From NCBI GenBank assembly GCA_963578825.1, contig CAUZDW010000015.1, forward strand, positions 1 to 64,000: DNA of 64,000 nt, given 5' to 3'. The notes beneath the pieces were generated by a model. It ran no database searches, was not told the DNA's origin, and saw nothing but the letters and a program-made list of their open reading frames with translations. Made by a program: the position numbers and the translations under genes. The stretch comes from JAJDNS01 sp963578825 (lineage in GTDB: Bacteria > Acidobacteriota > Vicinamibacteria > Fen-336). Below, piece by piece: positions 1 to 7,528 of this stretch (position 1 is the stretch's first letter; every line of letters starts with the position of its first letter).

Positions 1-120
1 CGGGAGCCGCTGCCTCGGGAGCCGCTGCCTCGGGAGCCGCTGCCTCGGGAGCCGCTGCCTCGGGAGCCGCTGCCTCGGGAGCCGCTGCCTCGGGAGCCGC
101 TGCCTCGGGGGCCGCTGCCT
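1..120. repeat. 15-bp tandem repeat in the spoVG tail
   Basis: Eight consecutive 15-bp units (cgggagccgctgcct) run from the window edge. The eighth differs by one base (a to g) and a partial unit follows. The unit is five codons long, so copy number can change without shifting the frame. On the minus strand it encodes Pro-Glu-Ala-Ala-Ala repeats at the C-terminus of SpoVG. The array continues beyond the left edge, so the full copy number is unknown. Confidence 0.95.
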
Positions 121-421
121 CGGGGGCCGCCGGTTCAGGGGAGGCCGACGGGGCGGGGGTCGAGTCGGTCGACACCTGCTGCCGGTACACCCCCAGGACC
201 TTTTCCTCGAGGTACTGACGAGTCTGATTGTTGAGCGGATGGGCGATGTCCTTGAAAGTCCCGTCCTTCCGCTTCTTGCTGGGCATGGAGACGAAGAGGC
301 CCTTCGGCCCGTTGATGACCTTGACGTCCGTCACGACGAAGCAGTGGTCGAAGACGATCGACACGAAAGCCTTCAGCTTCTCATCGTCTACCGGGATGAC
401 CTTGACGTCGGTGATCTCCAT
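1..421 (-). CDS. spoVG: SpoVG family RNA/DNA-binding regulator with PEAAA-repeat tail (3' end beyond window)
   Basis: The start ATG at 421 is preceded by GAGAGGAG eight bases upstream. Residues 1-84 or so are a canonical SpoVG domain (MEITDVKVIPVDDEKLKAFV at the start, then GLFVSMPSKKRKDGTFKDIA). SpoVG proteins are small site-specific nucleic-acid binders that act as global regulators in many phyla. After about residue 90 the chain changes to a Ser/Thr/Pro/Ala linker and then repeated Pro-Glu-Ala-Ala-Ala units encoded by the 15-bp array. Usual SpoVG proteins end at 85-100 residues, so this tail is a lineage-specific extension, probably disordered. The gene lies 33 bp downstream of ispE, a common arrangement, and may also have its own promoter inside ispE (774-802). 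No stop codon is in the window. Confidence 0.93.
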   Translation of the reverse strand, partial: MEITDVKVIPVDDEKLKAFVSIVFDHCFVVTDVKVINGPKGLFVSMPSKKRKDGTFKDIAHPLNNQTRQYLEEKVLGVYRQQVSTDSTPAPSASPEPAAPEAAAPEAAAPEAAAPEAAAPEAAAPEAAAPEAAAPEAAAP

Positions 422-454
422 GGTGCCGGCTCCTCTCGTACCTCGGGGTGCGTC

Positions 455-1366
455 TCAGCGAACTCGGGGAAGCCCCCAGGTTCTCCGATACTGATCGAGC
501 GTCAGCGTTCGGACGACGCGAACGGGCATTCCGTCCTTTCCGAGCACCGCACTCGCCCGACGCGCCGCACGAGCGTCATCGAACAGCCCGAAGACGCTGG
601 ACCCGCTCCCTGAGAGGGCATCGATCCGCGCACCCTCCCCTCGGAGCACGTCCCGGACGCGCACAACCCTCTCCTTCAGGGCCGGCGCCTCCTCCATTGC
701 TGCCTCCTCGAGATCATTGGTGAGGATTCGATCCCCGCCGATTCCCTCCAACCCCCTCGATACAAAGTAGAAAATGCTATTACTGTTTTCTCGGGGTGTC
801 AAACCTGCGTCAACTCTGGAAAAAACTGCGGCCGTGGAGATCGGAACCCCTGGATCGACCAGCACCACCCAGCCCCGGAGCTGACGCCGCAAGGGGTAGA
901 CCTCATCTCCCCTCCCGAGCCCCAGGGCGGTGCCCCCGAGGAGAAAAAACGGCACATCTGCGCCCAGACGCCGGGCCAGTCGATGCAATCCGTGTGGGCC
1001 CAGGCCGAGCCGCCACATCCTGTCCAGGCCCAGGAGCACTGCCGCGGCGTTCGAGCTGCCTCCGCCGAGCCCGCCACCCACCGGGATGCGCTTCTCGATC
1101 TCGATCTCCACCCCGCTCGACACCTGCACATGCTTCCGCAGCGCTTCCGCGGCACGAACGGCCAGGTTCGTCCGGTCCCGGGGAACCAGCCGATGGCGGC
1201 AACGGACCGACACCGCTCGCGGCCGGGGTCTCAGCACGATGTCGTCGTGCACGTCGATCGTCTGGAAGAGCGTTCGGAGCTCGTGATACCCGTCCTGCCG
1301 CAGTCCGAGTACCTCGAGACCCAGGTTGATCTTGGCGTAGCTCTTGACCTGGAGCGCCCGGGGCAT
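455..1366 (-). CDS. ispE: 4-diphosphocytidyl-2-C-methyl-D-erythritol kinase
   Basis: IspE phosphorylates CDP-methylerythritol in the non-mevalonate (MEP) isoprenoid pathway. The 303-residue product has the three GHMP-kinase signatures: an N-terminal SYAKINLGLEV with the substrate-contacting Lys, the glycine-rich ATP loop PVGGGLGGGSSNAA near residue 100, and SGSGSSVFGLF near residue 260. The GADVPFF segment near residue 138 carries the catalytic Asp of the family. The ATG at 1366 overlaps the stop of the upstream lipoprotein gene by one base (TGATG); a TTG one codon earlier is less likely. The order lipoprotein-ispE mirrors the lolB-ispE pair of proteobacteria. Confidence 0.96.
   Translation of the reverse strand: MPRALQVKSYAKINLGLEVLGLRQDGYHELRTLFQTIDVHDDIVLRPRPRAVSVRCRHRLVPRDRTNLAVRAAEALRKHVQVSSGVEIEIEKRIPVGGGLGGGSSNAAAVLLGLDRMWRLGLGPHGLHRLARRLGADVPFFLLGGTALGLGRGDEVYPLRRQLRGWVVLVDPGVPISTAAVFSRVDAGLTPRENSNSIFYFVSRGLEGIGGDRILTNDLEEAAMEEAPALKERVVRVRDVLRGEGARIDALSGSGSSVFGLFDDARAARRASAVLGKDGMPVRVVRTLTLDQYRRTWGLPRVR
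774..802 (-). promoter_or_regulatory. Sigma-70-like promoter inside ispE, reading toward spoVG
   Basis: On the minus strand TTGACA (802-797) is followed after exactly 17 bp by TAGCAT (779-774). The stretch is visibly AT-richer than the surrounding ispE codons. It would start a transcript about 350 bp upstream of spoVG, giving that regulator expression independent of the isoprenoid gene. This is inferred from sequence only. Confidence 0.5.
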
Positions 1367-2010
1367 CAACGCCCCCCCAGCAATCGGCGGGCCTCGGTGG
1401 CGTCTATGGGGCGGTATCCCTCGTGGGGAGGGAACTCGAACACCGCCGAGGGGAGCGAGATGCCGATCTCCGCCTCCTCCACTGTCACCTTGAGCTTCGT
1501 GCCATCGGGGAGCACGGCCTCGATCCGTTCGGGCAGACGTTCGCCCCAGCCCGCGCGAAAGGATCGCAGCCGAGGCGGGCTCACCCCCACCAGCAGATCC
1601 ATGAGCTCGACCGGGGCCAGGGCCACGCCGAGGAGAGCATCGAAGTCGGCAGCGGTGGCTGTCCCCTCCAGCACCGCACGGTGCCGGGGAAAGACGGCCG
1701 TCAGACGGTCGCCTCGCACCACCGCGACCAGACGCGCCCCGGCGCTCCCCGGGATCTCGAGTCTCACGAACCCTGGACGACGGAACGCCACGATGATGGG
1801 GCTGCGACCGCGCACGCCCGCACCCTTGACGGACACACGGAGGCTGCCCGAGTAGATACCGGCGGCCGCGGCCTTCTCTGCGGCCCTGGGCGGAGGAGGG
1901 TTCCAGGTGGCGCAGCTTGCGACGGCGAGCGTCAGGCCAACAAGAAAGGTCCTATGGACTCGGCGCGGTCGGCTCCTGCTGCTGGGCCCGAAGGACCCCC
2001 TGTGCCTCAC
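1366..2010 (-). CDS. LolB-like outer-membrane lipoprotein
   Basis: Predicted lipoprotein of about 214 residues. A basic N-region is followed by a hydrophobic stretch ending in a lipobox (LAVASC, Cys about 33) and then a beta-rich domain of the LolB/DUF4292 type with a final EFPPHEGYRPI segment. LolB inserts lipoproteins into the outer membrane. The function here rests mainly on size, lipobox and position immediately before ispE, as in lolB-ispE operons. The start is uncertain: GTG at 2010 has GGAGG ten bases upstream but lies inside the end of the TPR gene (58-bp overlap), and no ATG/GTG/TTG occurs closer to the signal peptide. The stop overlaps the ispE start by one base. Confidence 0.7.
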   Translation of the reverse strand: MRHRGSFGPSSRSRPRRVHRTFLVGLTLAVASCATWNPPPPRAAEKAAAAGIYSGSLRVSVKGAGVRGRSPIIVAFRRPGFVRLEIPGSAGARLVAVVRGDRLTAVFPRHRAVLEGTATAADFDALLGVALAPVELMDLLVGVSPPRLRSFRAGWGERLPERIEAVLPDGTKLKVTVEEAEIGISLPSAVFEFPPHEGYRPIDATEARRLLGGR

Positions 2011-3928
2011 GGATCTTGGCCTCCACGCGCGGACGGTCCAGCTCGCTCTCCTCGTCGTCGCCTTCGAGTGCCTGCTGCCAGTAGGGCAGGGCTTCGGCCA
2101 CGCGCCCGCGCTTCGAAAGTATGTCTCCCAGGTGGTCGAGGATGACGGCGTTGTTGCCGTCGCCTTCGAGGGCCGTGCGGACGGCCTGCTCGGCAGCCTC
2201 GAGACGGTTGAGGCGGTAGAGGGCCCAGCCCATGCTGTCACGGTACGCAGCGCTGCCGGGTTCCATCTCGACCGCCTTCTCGATGAGCCCGAGCGCCTCC
2301 TCGACGCGGATGTTGCGATCCGCGTTCATGTAGCCCAGGTAGTTGAGCACCGGCGCCGAATCGGGCTCGAGCTCCAGCGCGGCACGGAAGACCGCCTCGG
2401 CCTCGTCACCGCGCTTCTGCCGCTCGAGCACGGCACCGAGCTGGAACAGGACCTGCAGGTTCTCGGGGTCGATGTCCCTCGCCTGCCGCAGAGCCCGCTC
2501 GGCCTCGGTAAACATCTGGGCCCGTCGATAGAAATCGGCCACGCGACCGAGCACCCTCGGGTCTTCGGGGGCGCTCTCGCGAAGCGTCTCGATGAGCGCC
2601 ACCCCCGCGGCCTCGTCACCGGTCTCCCGCAGGAGCGTGGCCTGAAGACCGGTGAGGTCGGGGTCGTACGGGAAGCGCTCGCGGGCCTCGCGCACCGCAG
2701 CCAGCGAGGCATCGAGCTCCCCGGCCCGGTAGAGAGCTTCGGCGCGGAAGCTCAGCAGGTCGGCGCCGGGAGGAGCCCCCCCTTGTTGGGCACGCTCGAA
2801 CACCTTCGCCGCCTCGGAGAAGCGGCCGAGCTGCTGGTAGGCAAAGCCCAGGTGGACGAGGAAGACCCGGTCGTTGCCTGGGGTGTCCGGGTCGGCGAGA
2901 TCAGGCCGGGCCAGGATCTCTTCGAGGAGCGCAGCCGCCGTCTCGAACTCCCCCTGCGCCTCGGCGATCGTGACCCTGAGGTACGCATACTTGAGGTTGT
3001 CCGTATCCGCCGCGACCAGCCGGTCGGCGACTTGACTCGCCTCGCCGAACCGGCGCAGGTCCCGCAGCGCCCTGCACTTGAGGTCGAGGGCAAAGCGGTT
3101 CTTGGAGTCGAGCTCCAGCACCGCCTCGGCCTGATCCAGCGCCTCGTCCAGGCGACTCTCCCGCTGGAGGATCTCGCCGAGCGACAGGTGCACTCGGATG
3201 TCGTTCGGCTCGGCCTCCAGGGCCTTGCTGAAATACTCGATGGCCTGCTCGGGCTGGTCGCCGTCCTTGTAGATCTCCCCGAGAATCTGATAGGCCCGGG
3301 CGGAATCGGGTTGGAGCTCGAGCGCCGTGCGCAGCACCTCGGCCGCCTCGTCGGATTCTCCTGCCAGCAGCAGGTGTGTGCCGCTCTGGACGTGGGCTTC
3401 GAAGTTCCCGGGATCCAGGCGGAGGTACAGGTTCCAGATGCGGGCCGCGTCGCCATGCTCCTGGAGCTGGCCGTAGATGCCAGCCAGGTTCAGCAGCGAG
3501 TGCCCGTCGCTCGGGCGCAGCCGAGCCACCTCTTCGTACTCCGCAGCCGCCTTGCGGATGGTGCTCTGGGCCTCGGCGCCCACCGCCTGGATCCGGTAGA
3601 GCTGGGCGAGGATCAGGTGCGCATCGGCATCTTCGGGGCCCAGCCGGACGGCCTCCCGGGCCTCGCGAGTGGCCTCCTCGAGGCGTCCCATCTCGCGATA
3701 GAGCCGGGCCGTTTCCACGCGGACGGCGGCCGCTGCAGGATCCAGTTCCTGCGCGCGGCCAAACTCCACGAGCGCCGTGTCGCTGTCCCCGATGAGGCGA
3801 GCCTGCAGCCCGAGGCTGTAGTGCAGATAGGCCTCGGCACGGCTCGGCGGCCCGGGGACCAGGGACACCGACGCCGCCTCTCCGGCATGAGGCACAACAG
3901 CGAGTAGAACAGCGAGCAGTGTGGGCAT
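1952..3928 (-). CDS. Secreted tetratricopeptide-repeat protein
   Basis: About 658 residues. A short signal peptide (MPTLLAVLLAVVPHAGEA) is followed by a nearly continuous array of 34-residue TPR helices, recognisable by recurring ALELDP / LEPDSA-type endings and GRxxEA motifs. TPR arrays are protein-interaction scaffolds, and periplasmic ones often serve envelope assembly. A longer reading from 3985 exists, but ATG 3928 gives the signal peptide directly, has AGAGGAGGG 13 bases upstream, and lies downstream of a good promoter (3956-3985) that the longer start would overlap. It is followed by the LolB-like lipoprotein and ispE. TPR-lolB-ispE order is also seen in betaproteobacteria, consistent with a lipoprotein or envelope role. 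Confidence 0.9.
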   Translation of the reverse strand: MPTLLAVLLAVVPHAGEAASVSLVPGPPSRAEAYLHYSLGLQARLIGDSDTALVEFGRAQELDPAAAAVRVETARLYREMGRLEEATREAREAVRLGPEDADAHLILAQLYRIQAVGAEAQSTIRKAAAEYEEVARLRPSDGHSLLNLAGIYGQLQEHGDAARIWNLYLRLDPGNFEAHVQSGTHLLLAGESDEAAEVLRTALELQPDSARAYQILGEIYKDGDQPEQAIEYFSKALEAEPNDIRVHLSLGEILQRESRLDEALDQAEAVLELDSKNRFALDLKCRALRDLRRFGEASQVADRLVAADTDNLKYAYLRVTIAEAQGEFETAAALLEEILARPDLADPDTPGNDRVFLVHLGFAYQQLGRFSEAAKVFERAQQGGAPPGADLLSFRAEALYRAGELDASLAAVREARERFPYDPDLTGLQATLLRETGDEAAGVALIETLRESAPEDPRVLGRVADFYRRAQMFTEAERALRQARDIDPENLQVLFQLGAVLERQKRGDEAEAVFRAALELEPDSAPVLNYLGYMNADRNIRVEEALGLIEKAVEMEPGSAAYRDSMGWALYRLNRLEAAEQAVRTALEGDGNNAVILDHLGDILSKRGRVAEALPYWQQALEGDDEESELDRPRVEAKIREAQGVLRAQQQEPTAPSP

Positions 3929-3955
3929 GACAGGACGACGACCCTCCTCTTGACG

Positions 3956-3985
3956 ATTGTCCCACGCGTTTTCCGAGGGAGTCAA
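3956..3985 (-). promoter_or_regulatory. Promoter of the TPR-lolB-ispE operon
   Basis: On the minus strand TTGACT (3985-3980) is separated by 18 bp from GACAAT (3961-3956), 27 bp before the ATG at 3928. The -35 touches the stop codon of the upstream 117-residue gene. The match is moderate because the -10 begins with G. Confidence 0.5.
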
Positions 3986-4335
3986 AGGAACCCGCCCCGC
4001 CGGTCCAGGGCCGGGGACCGGCGGGACGGGGCGGCCTCCTCAGGCAGCGGAGGCGGCTGTGCCGCGTACTGCTCCTTGATCCAGTCCCGGACCCGCTTGC
4101 CGTCGGCGGCATCGCCATGGACGGAGCGCAGCAGGTCGTAGAAGCGCCGCTCGCCGCCGGCCTCGTAGGGCCGAGCCGGCAGGCTCACGAAGAGCTCCCC
4201 TTCGACCGAGCGCCACACCGAGAAACTCACGAGCTTCATTCCCGCCAGGGGACCCGCTTCCGCCTCGAAGATGACCTCGGCATCGCAAACCAGACGCTCG
4301 GGCCCGTTCGACTTCTCCACGAAGACAACACGCAT
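3982..4335 (-). CDS. Conserved-looking 117-residue protein, SpoVG-like pattern
   Basis: ATG 4335 has a strong Shine-Dalgarno (GAGGAGG, seven bases upstream). The product is soluble and has no signal peptide. Its middle section (SVEGELFVSLPAR followed by YEAGGERRFYDLLRSV) has the same pattern as the GLFVSMPS core of SpoVG, which suggests a distant relative, but I do not recognise a named family. The C-terminus is rich in Pro and basic residues. It is first in a minus-strand run leading to the TPR gene and divergent from the Trm112-like gene. Function unknown. Confidence 0.75.
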   Translation of the reverse strand: MRVVFVEKSNGPERLVCDAEVIFEAEAGPLAGMKLVSFSVWRSVEGELFVSLPARPYEAGGERRFYDLLRSVHGDAADGKRVRDWIKEQYAAQPPPLPEEAAPSRRSPALDRRGGFL

Positions 4336-4485
4336 GGCAAACCTCCTCAGTCTGCATGGCCGGCGGGAGAGGTCCGGCGGTATCTTGCCGATCGGCCGCT
4401 CGCGTGGGCCCGGGGCTCTTCCCGGGCGCACACTCGATCGACCACTCACAGGCTACGCCCCCGAGGTGCCGAGGCGGGTCCGGTG

Positions 4486-4491
4486 CTAGAC
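4486..4491 (+). promoter_or_regulatory. -10-like hexamer for a probable leaderless transcript
   Basis: TAGACT ends eight bases before the ATG at 4500, and no Shine-Dalgarno lies between them (only a run of C). A start point 6-8 bases after the hexamer would fall on the start codon. The same layout recurs before selA, pyk and other genes of the window. Confidence 0.35.
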
Positions 4492-4499
4492 TCCCCCCC

Positions 4500-4670
4500 A
4501 TGCCCATCGATCCGGAGTTGCTCGAGATCCTGGCCTGCCCGGTCTGCAAGACCCCCGTCGAGGTGGTGAAGGACGGAGCCGGGCTGCGTTGCGCCCAGTG
4601 CAAGCGCGTCTACCCGGTCCAGGACGACATCCCGGTCATGCTCGTCGACGAGGCCACAGTCGAAGGCTAG
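4500..4670 (+). CDS. Trm112 family zinc-ribbon protein
   Basis: A 56-residue protein with two Cys pairs, CPVC at residues 13-16 and CAQC at 31-34, then a VYPVQDDIPVMLVDEA ending, which is the full Trm112/YcaR signature. Eukaryotic and archaeal Trm112 activates methyltransferases; bacterial YcaR-like members are small, poorly characterised zinc proteins often found next to LPS genes such as lpxK and kdsB. Here the neighbours are an O-antigen ligase and a heptose kinase, which fits that association. Confidence 0.9.
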   Translation: MPIDPELLEILACPVCKTPVEVVKDGAGLRCAQCKRVYPVQDDIPVMLVDEATVEG

Positions 4671-4683
4671 GAGCCCTCGTGGC

Positions 4684-6009
4684 GTGAAGCTGGAGCGTAC
4701 CCAGCTTGGACTGCTGGCTGCACTCGCAGCCACGATCACGGTCTCGATCTTCGCCGCCGAGCTGGCGCTCGTCCTCGGTGCGCTGGTGCTCGGCTGGCGG
4801 CTTCTTCGCCGGGAGACGCGCTTCGAGACGACGCCTCTCGATGCGCCGCTGCTGGCCTACTGCGCCTGGACGCTCCTCTCCACCTCGTTCGCCGACGAAC
4901 CCGCCGTGGCCCTCGAAGACTCGAAGGAGCTCGTTCTCTTCGCGTTGTTCTATCTTGCTGTCGCCGCTCTCACCCGTGGGACCGCCCGGGAGGGGGTGCT
5001 GTCGGCGCTGCTCATGGGGGGAGTCGCCCTAGCAGCTCTCATGGTCCTCCAGTACCACCTGCTCGGGTACGACACGCTCGACCGACGGCCCAGCGGCTTC
5101 CTGGGTCACTACATGTCCTCGTCGGGCGTCGTGATGGGGGTGGTGGTTGCCGCCGCGGCACGACTCGCATTCGGAGCCGGGACGCACGACCGACCTCGTC
5201 CACGGGACGGCTGGCTCGTGGGCTTGCTGTTGGCGGGGGTGGGAGTCGTGGCCGGGCTCGAAGCCACTTCGGCGGTGGGCGTGTGGCCCACCCGGCTTTT
5301 CGTCGCGGCCCTGGCCGGCGGCGGCGCCGCGGTGGCTCTTTCGAAGCGGGCCGGTGTCCGCGCCGCCGCAGGCGTGCTGCCCTGGCTCGCCCTGCCCCTC
5401 GGAGCCTGGGCGCTGGTTGCGTCGCAGACGCGCAGCGCGTGGGTCGGCGCAGTGGCGGGGCTCGTGGTCGTGATCGTCGTGCGGGCTCCCCGCCTTCTCT
5501 GGATTCTGGCCGCCTCCCTGGCCGTGCTCCTGCTGATCCGGCCGGCGGCCGTGACCTCGCGACTCACCGTGAGCGATGCGAGCACGGTCGACCGGTACTA
5601 CATGTGGCAGGCCGGCGTGGACATGATTATCGACAAGCCCATCTTCGGGCAGGGGCCCGGGATGATCCTCGCCGAGTATCCGCGGTACCGCTGGCCAGAG
5701 GCCCCCAACCCGCGGCAGCCTCACCTCCACAACAACGCCCTGCAGATCGCGGCCACCCGCGGCCTGCCCGGGCTGGCCTTCTTCGCCTGGTGGATCATCG
5801 TGGCACTCGCCACGGCGCTGGCCGAGGCGCGCCGATCCAGGATGGATCCCGCCACGGGTTGGGCGGGCGCGACGGCGCTCGGTGGCCTGGTCGCACTGCT
5901 CGTTGCCGGCCTGTTCGAGTACAATCTGGGCGATTCTGAAGTCCTGATGCTCGCGCTTCTACTCATCTCCCTGCCCTTCGCACGGCGCCGCGAGCGCGCT
6001 GACGCCTGA
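4684..6009 (+). CDS. O-antigen ligase family (Wzy_C) membrane protein
   Basis: A 441-residue polytopic protein with about ten to twelve membrane segments. The large loop near residues 300-345 carries the Wzy_C-type sequence ending GPGMILAEYPRYRWPEA followed by HLHNNALQIAATRGLPGL; the H-x-H-N-N and RG residues are typical of WaaL ligases and Wzy polymerases. It would transfer or polymerise O-antigen or another polysaccharide at the periplasmic face. The GTG start at 4684 has GGAG ten bases upstream. Only 3 bp separate it from hldA, so the two lipopolysaccharide genes are probably cotranscribed. Sequence does not distinguish ligase from polymerase. Confidence 0.85.
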   Translation: MKLERTQLGLLAALAATITVSIFAAELALVLGALVLGWRLLRRETRFETTPLDAPLLAYCAWTLLSTSFADEPAVALEDSKELVLFALFYLAVAALTRGTAREGVLSALLMGGVALAALMVLQYHLLGYDTLDRRPSGFLGHYMSSSGVVMGVVVAAAARLAFGAGTHDRPRPRDGWLVGLLLAGVGVVAGLEATSAVGVWPTRLFVAALAGGGAAVALSKRAGVRAAAGVLPWLALPLGAWALVASQTRSAWVGAVAGLVVVIVVRAPRLLWILAASLAVLLLIRPAAVTSRLTVSDASTVDRYYMWQAGVDMIIDKPIFGQGPGMILAEYPRYRWPEAPNPRQPHLHNNALQIAATRGLPGLAFFAWWIIVALATALAEARRSRMDPATGWAGATALGGLVALLVAGLFEYNLGDSEVLMLALLLISLPFARRRERADA

Positions 6010-6012
6010 ACG

Positions 6013-7005
6013 ATGCCTGCTCCCTCCCGCACGCGGGCCGCGACTCTCCTCAAGGCGATGCGTGGCCGCAGGATCCTCATTCTGGGCGACGTGATGCTCG
6101 ACGAGTTCATCTGGGGGCGCGTGGCGCGCATCTCGCCCGAGGCGCCGGTGCCGGTCGTCGAGGTCACGGGACAGAGCTTTCACCTCGGAGGAGCCGGCAA
6201 CGTTGCCGCGAACGTTCGATCGCTGGGCGGCGAGCCCGTTCTTGCGGCCGTCGTCGGCGCGGACGAGGCCGGCGGAAGGATCGAGGAAGCCCTGGCGGTG
6301 ACCGGCATCGCCTCGTGCCTCGAGCGGGCAGGTTCGGGACGACCCACCACGGTCAAGACCCGAGTCGTCGCCCACAACCAGCAAGTGGTCCGGACGGACC
6401 GCGAGGACACCAGCGACGTGGATCGAGAGACAGAGGCGGCGATCGTGAAGACGCTCCGCCGGGAGCTGCCCACGTGCGAGGCGCTCGTCATCTCCGACTA
6501 CCAGAAGGGAACGGTGACCGCCTCGCTCCTTCGAAAGATCCTCCCGCTGGCCCGCCGCCGAGGCGTGCCCGTCTTCGTCGACCCCAAGCCCCGGCACTTC
6601 CTCCGCTATCGCGGGGTAGCCCTCGTCACGCCGAACCAGGCGGAGACCGAGCTGGCCACCGGCGTCTCGCTGGGCGACGACGACGCCCTCGCCAGTGCCG
6701 GACGCCGCATCCTCTCGCAGCTCAAGTGCGGCGCCGCCCTCGTCACCCGGGGCGAGCACGGGATGAGCCTCTTCGAGCGAGGCCGCTCCCCCGTCCACGT
6801 CTCGGCCTCCGCTCGAGAGGTTTTCGATGTGACCGGCGCCGGCGACAGCGTCATTGCCACGATGGCCCTCGCCGTCGTGGCCGGCGCTACGCTGCCCGAA
6901 GCCGCTGTCCTGGCCAACTGCGCCGCGGGAGTCGTGGTCGGCAAGGTCGGCACGACACAGGCGACGCCGGACGAGGTGCTCGCCACCCTGCGCGGCGGCG
7001 CCTGA
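6013..7005 (+). CDS. hldA: D-glycero-beta-D-manno-heptose-7-phosphate kinase
   Basis: A PfkB-family sugar kinase of 330 residues matching the kinase half of HldE/RfaE: ILGDVMLDEFIWG and ARISPEAPVPVVEV near the N-terminus, GGAGNVAANV near residue 60, and the anion-hole/catalytic motif DVTGAGDSV near residue 275. It makes heptose-1,7-bisphosphate for LPS inner-core heptose. No nucleotidyltransferase domain follows, so this is the stand-alone form and the adenylyltransferase must be elsewhere. It lies 3 bp after the O-antigen ligase gene. Confidence 0.93.
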   Translation: MPAPSRTRAATLLKAMRGRRILILGDVMLDEFIWGRVARISPEAPVPVVEVTGQSFHLGGAGNVAANVRSLGGEPVLAAVVGADEAGGRIEEALAVTGIASCLERAGSGRPTTVKTRVVAHNQQVVRTDREDTSDVDRETEAAIVKTLRRELPTCEALVISDYQKGTVTASLLRKILPLARRRGVPVFVDPKPRHFLRYRGVALVTPNQAETELATGVSLGDDDALASAGRRILSQLKCGAALVTRGEHGMSLFERGRSPVHVSASAREVFDVTGAGDSVIATMALAVVAGATLPEAAVLANCAAGVVVGKVGTTQATPDEVLATLRGGA

Positions 7006-7016
7006 GGAGGCAGAGA

Positions 7017-7044
7017 GGCCGCAGGCCAGGCGGCGCCTGCGGCC
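7017..7044. terminator. GC-rich hairpin between convergent genes
   Basis: A perfect 10-bp stem (ggccgcaggc / gcctgcggcc) encloses an 8-base loop, between the stop of hldA and the stop of the convergent Spy-like gene. No clear T-run follows on either strand, so it could act as a bidirectional RNA-stabilising or factor-assisted terminator rather than a classical intrinsic one. Confidence 0.5.
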
Positions 7045-7054
7045 CCGAGAGACG

Positions 7055-7528
7055 TCACCCGTCGATGGGCGCCGACTCTCTTCGAGGGCGGCGCGTCCTC
7101 TGTTGACGGCCCTTGTGGCCGGAGCCACGGGCCGCCTTGAGGGCCTCGAACTTCTCCTGCTGCTCTGCGGTCAGGACGGACGAGAGCTGAGCTTCGAACG
7201 CCGCCCGAGCCGACTCCACGCTCTTCTTGTGAGCGTAGACGGCCTTGGCGGCCTCGCCGACGAGGATCTCTGGCTCGTCGGCCTCGAGGGACTCCTGAAC
7301 CCTCCGCCGCAGGATGCGGCCCTCCTCCTGGAGCGGCCTCATGTCATCGCGGTGCTGAGCGTGGAGGGCGCGCCACTGCTCCTGCTGCCGTTCATCGAGG
7401 CCCAGGTACTGGATGGCACCCTCGCCGCTCCCGCGCCCCTCGGGATGACCCTGCCGCTGCTGCAGGGCAGCGGCAGGCACGGCGCAAAGGGCCGCTCCCA
7501 GGATCGTGACACCGATGATTCTCTTCAT
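7055..7528 (-). CDS. Periplasmic Spy/CpxP-like (LTXXQ) protein
   Basis: A 157-residue secreted protein with signal peptide MKRIIGVTILGAALCAVPAAA, then an all-helical, highly charged body with LGLDERQQEQWRAL and a second LTAEQQEKFEALKA motif, the two LTxxQ-like repeats of the Spy/CpxP fold. Family members are periplasmic chaperones or stress sensors that bind unfolded proteins or metals. The C-terminus ends in a basic tail. Its ATG overlaps the upstream YfhO-like stop by four bases (ATGA), so it is translationally coupled to that membrane protein. Confidence 0.82.
   Translation of the reverse strand: MKRIIGVTILGAALCAVPAAALQQRQGHPEGRGSGEGAIQYLGLDERQQEQWRALHAQHRDDMRPLQEEGRILRRRVQESLEADEPEILVGEAAKAVYAHKKSVESARAAFEAQLSSVLTAEQQEKFEALKAARGSGHKGRQQRTRRPRRESAPIDG

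Noticed and set aside
1..120. CRISPR array at the left edge
   Set aside because: The 15-bp units are contiguous with no spacers and encode an in-frame protein repeat.
1907..3907. A 666-residue open frame on the plus strand opposite the TPR gene
   Set aside because: It is the antisense shadow of a clear TPR protein in GC-rich DNA; it has no domain pattern or start signal.
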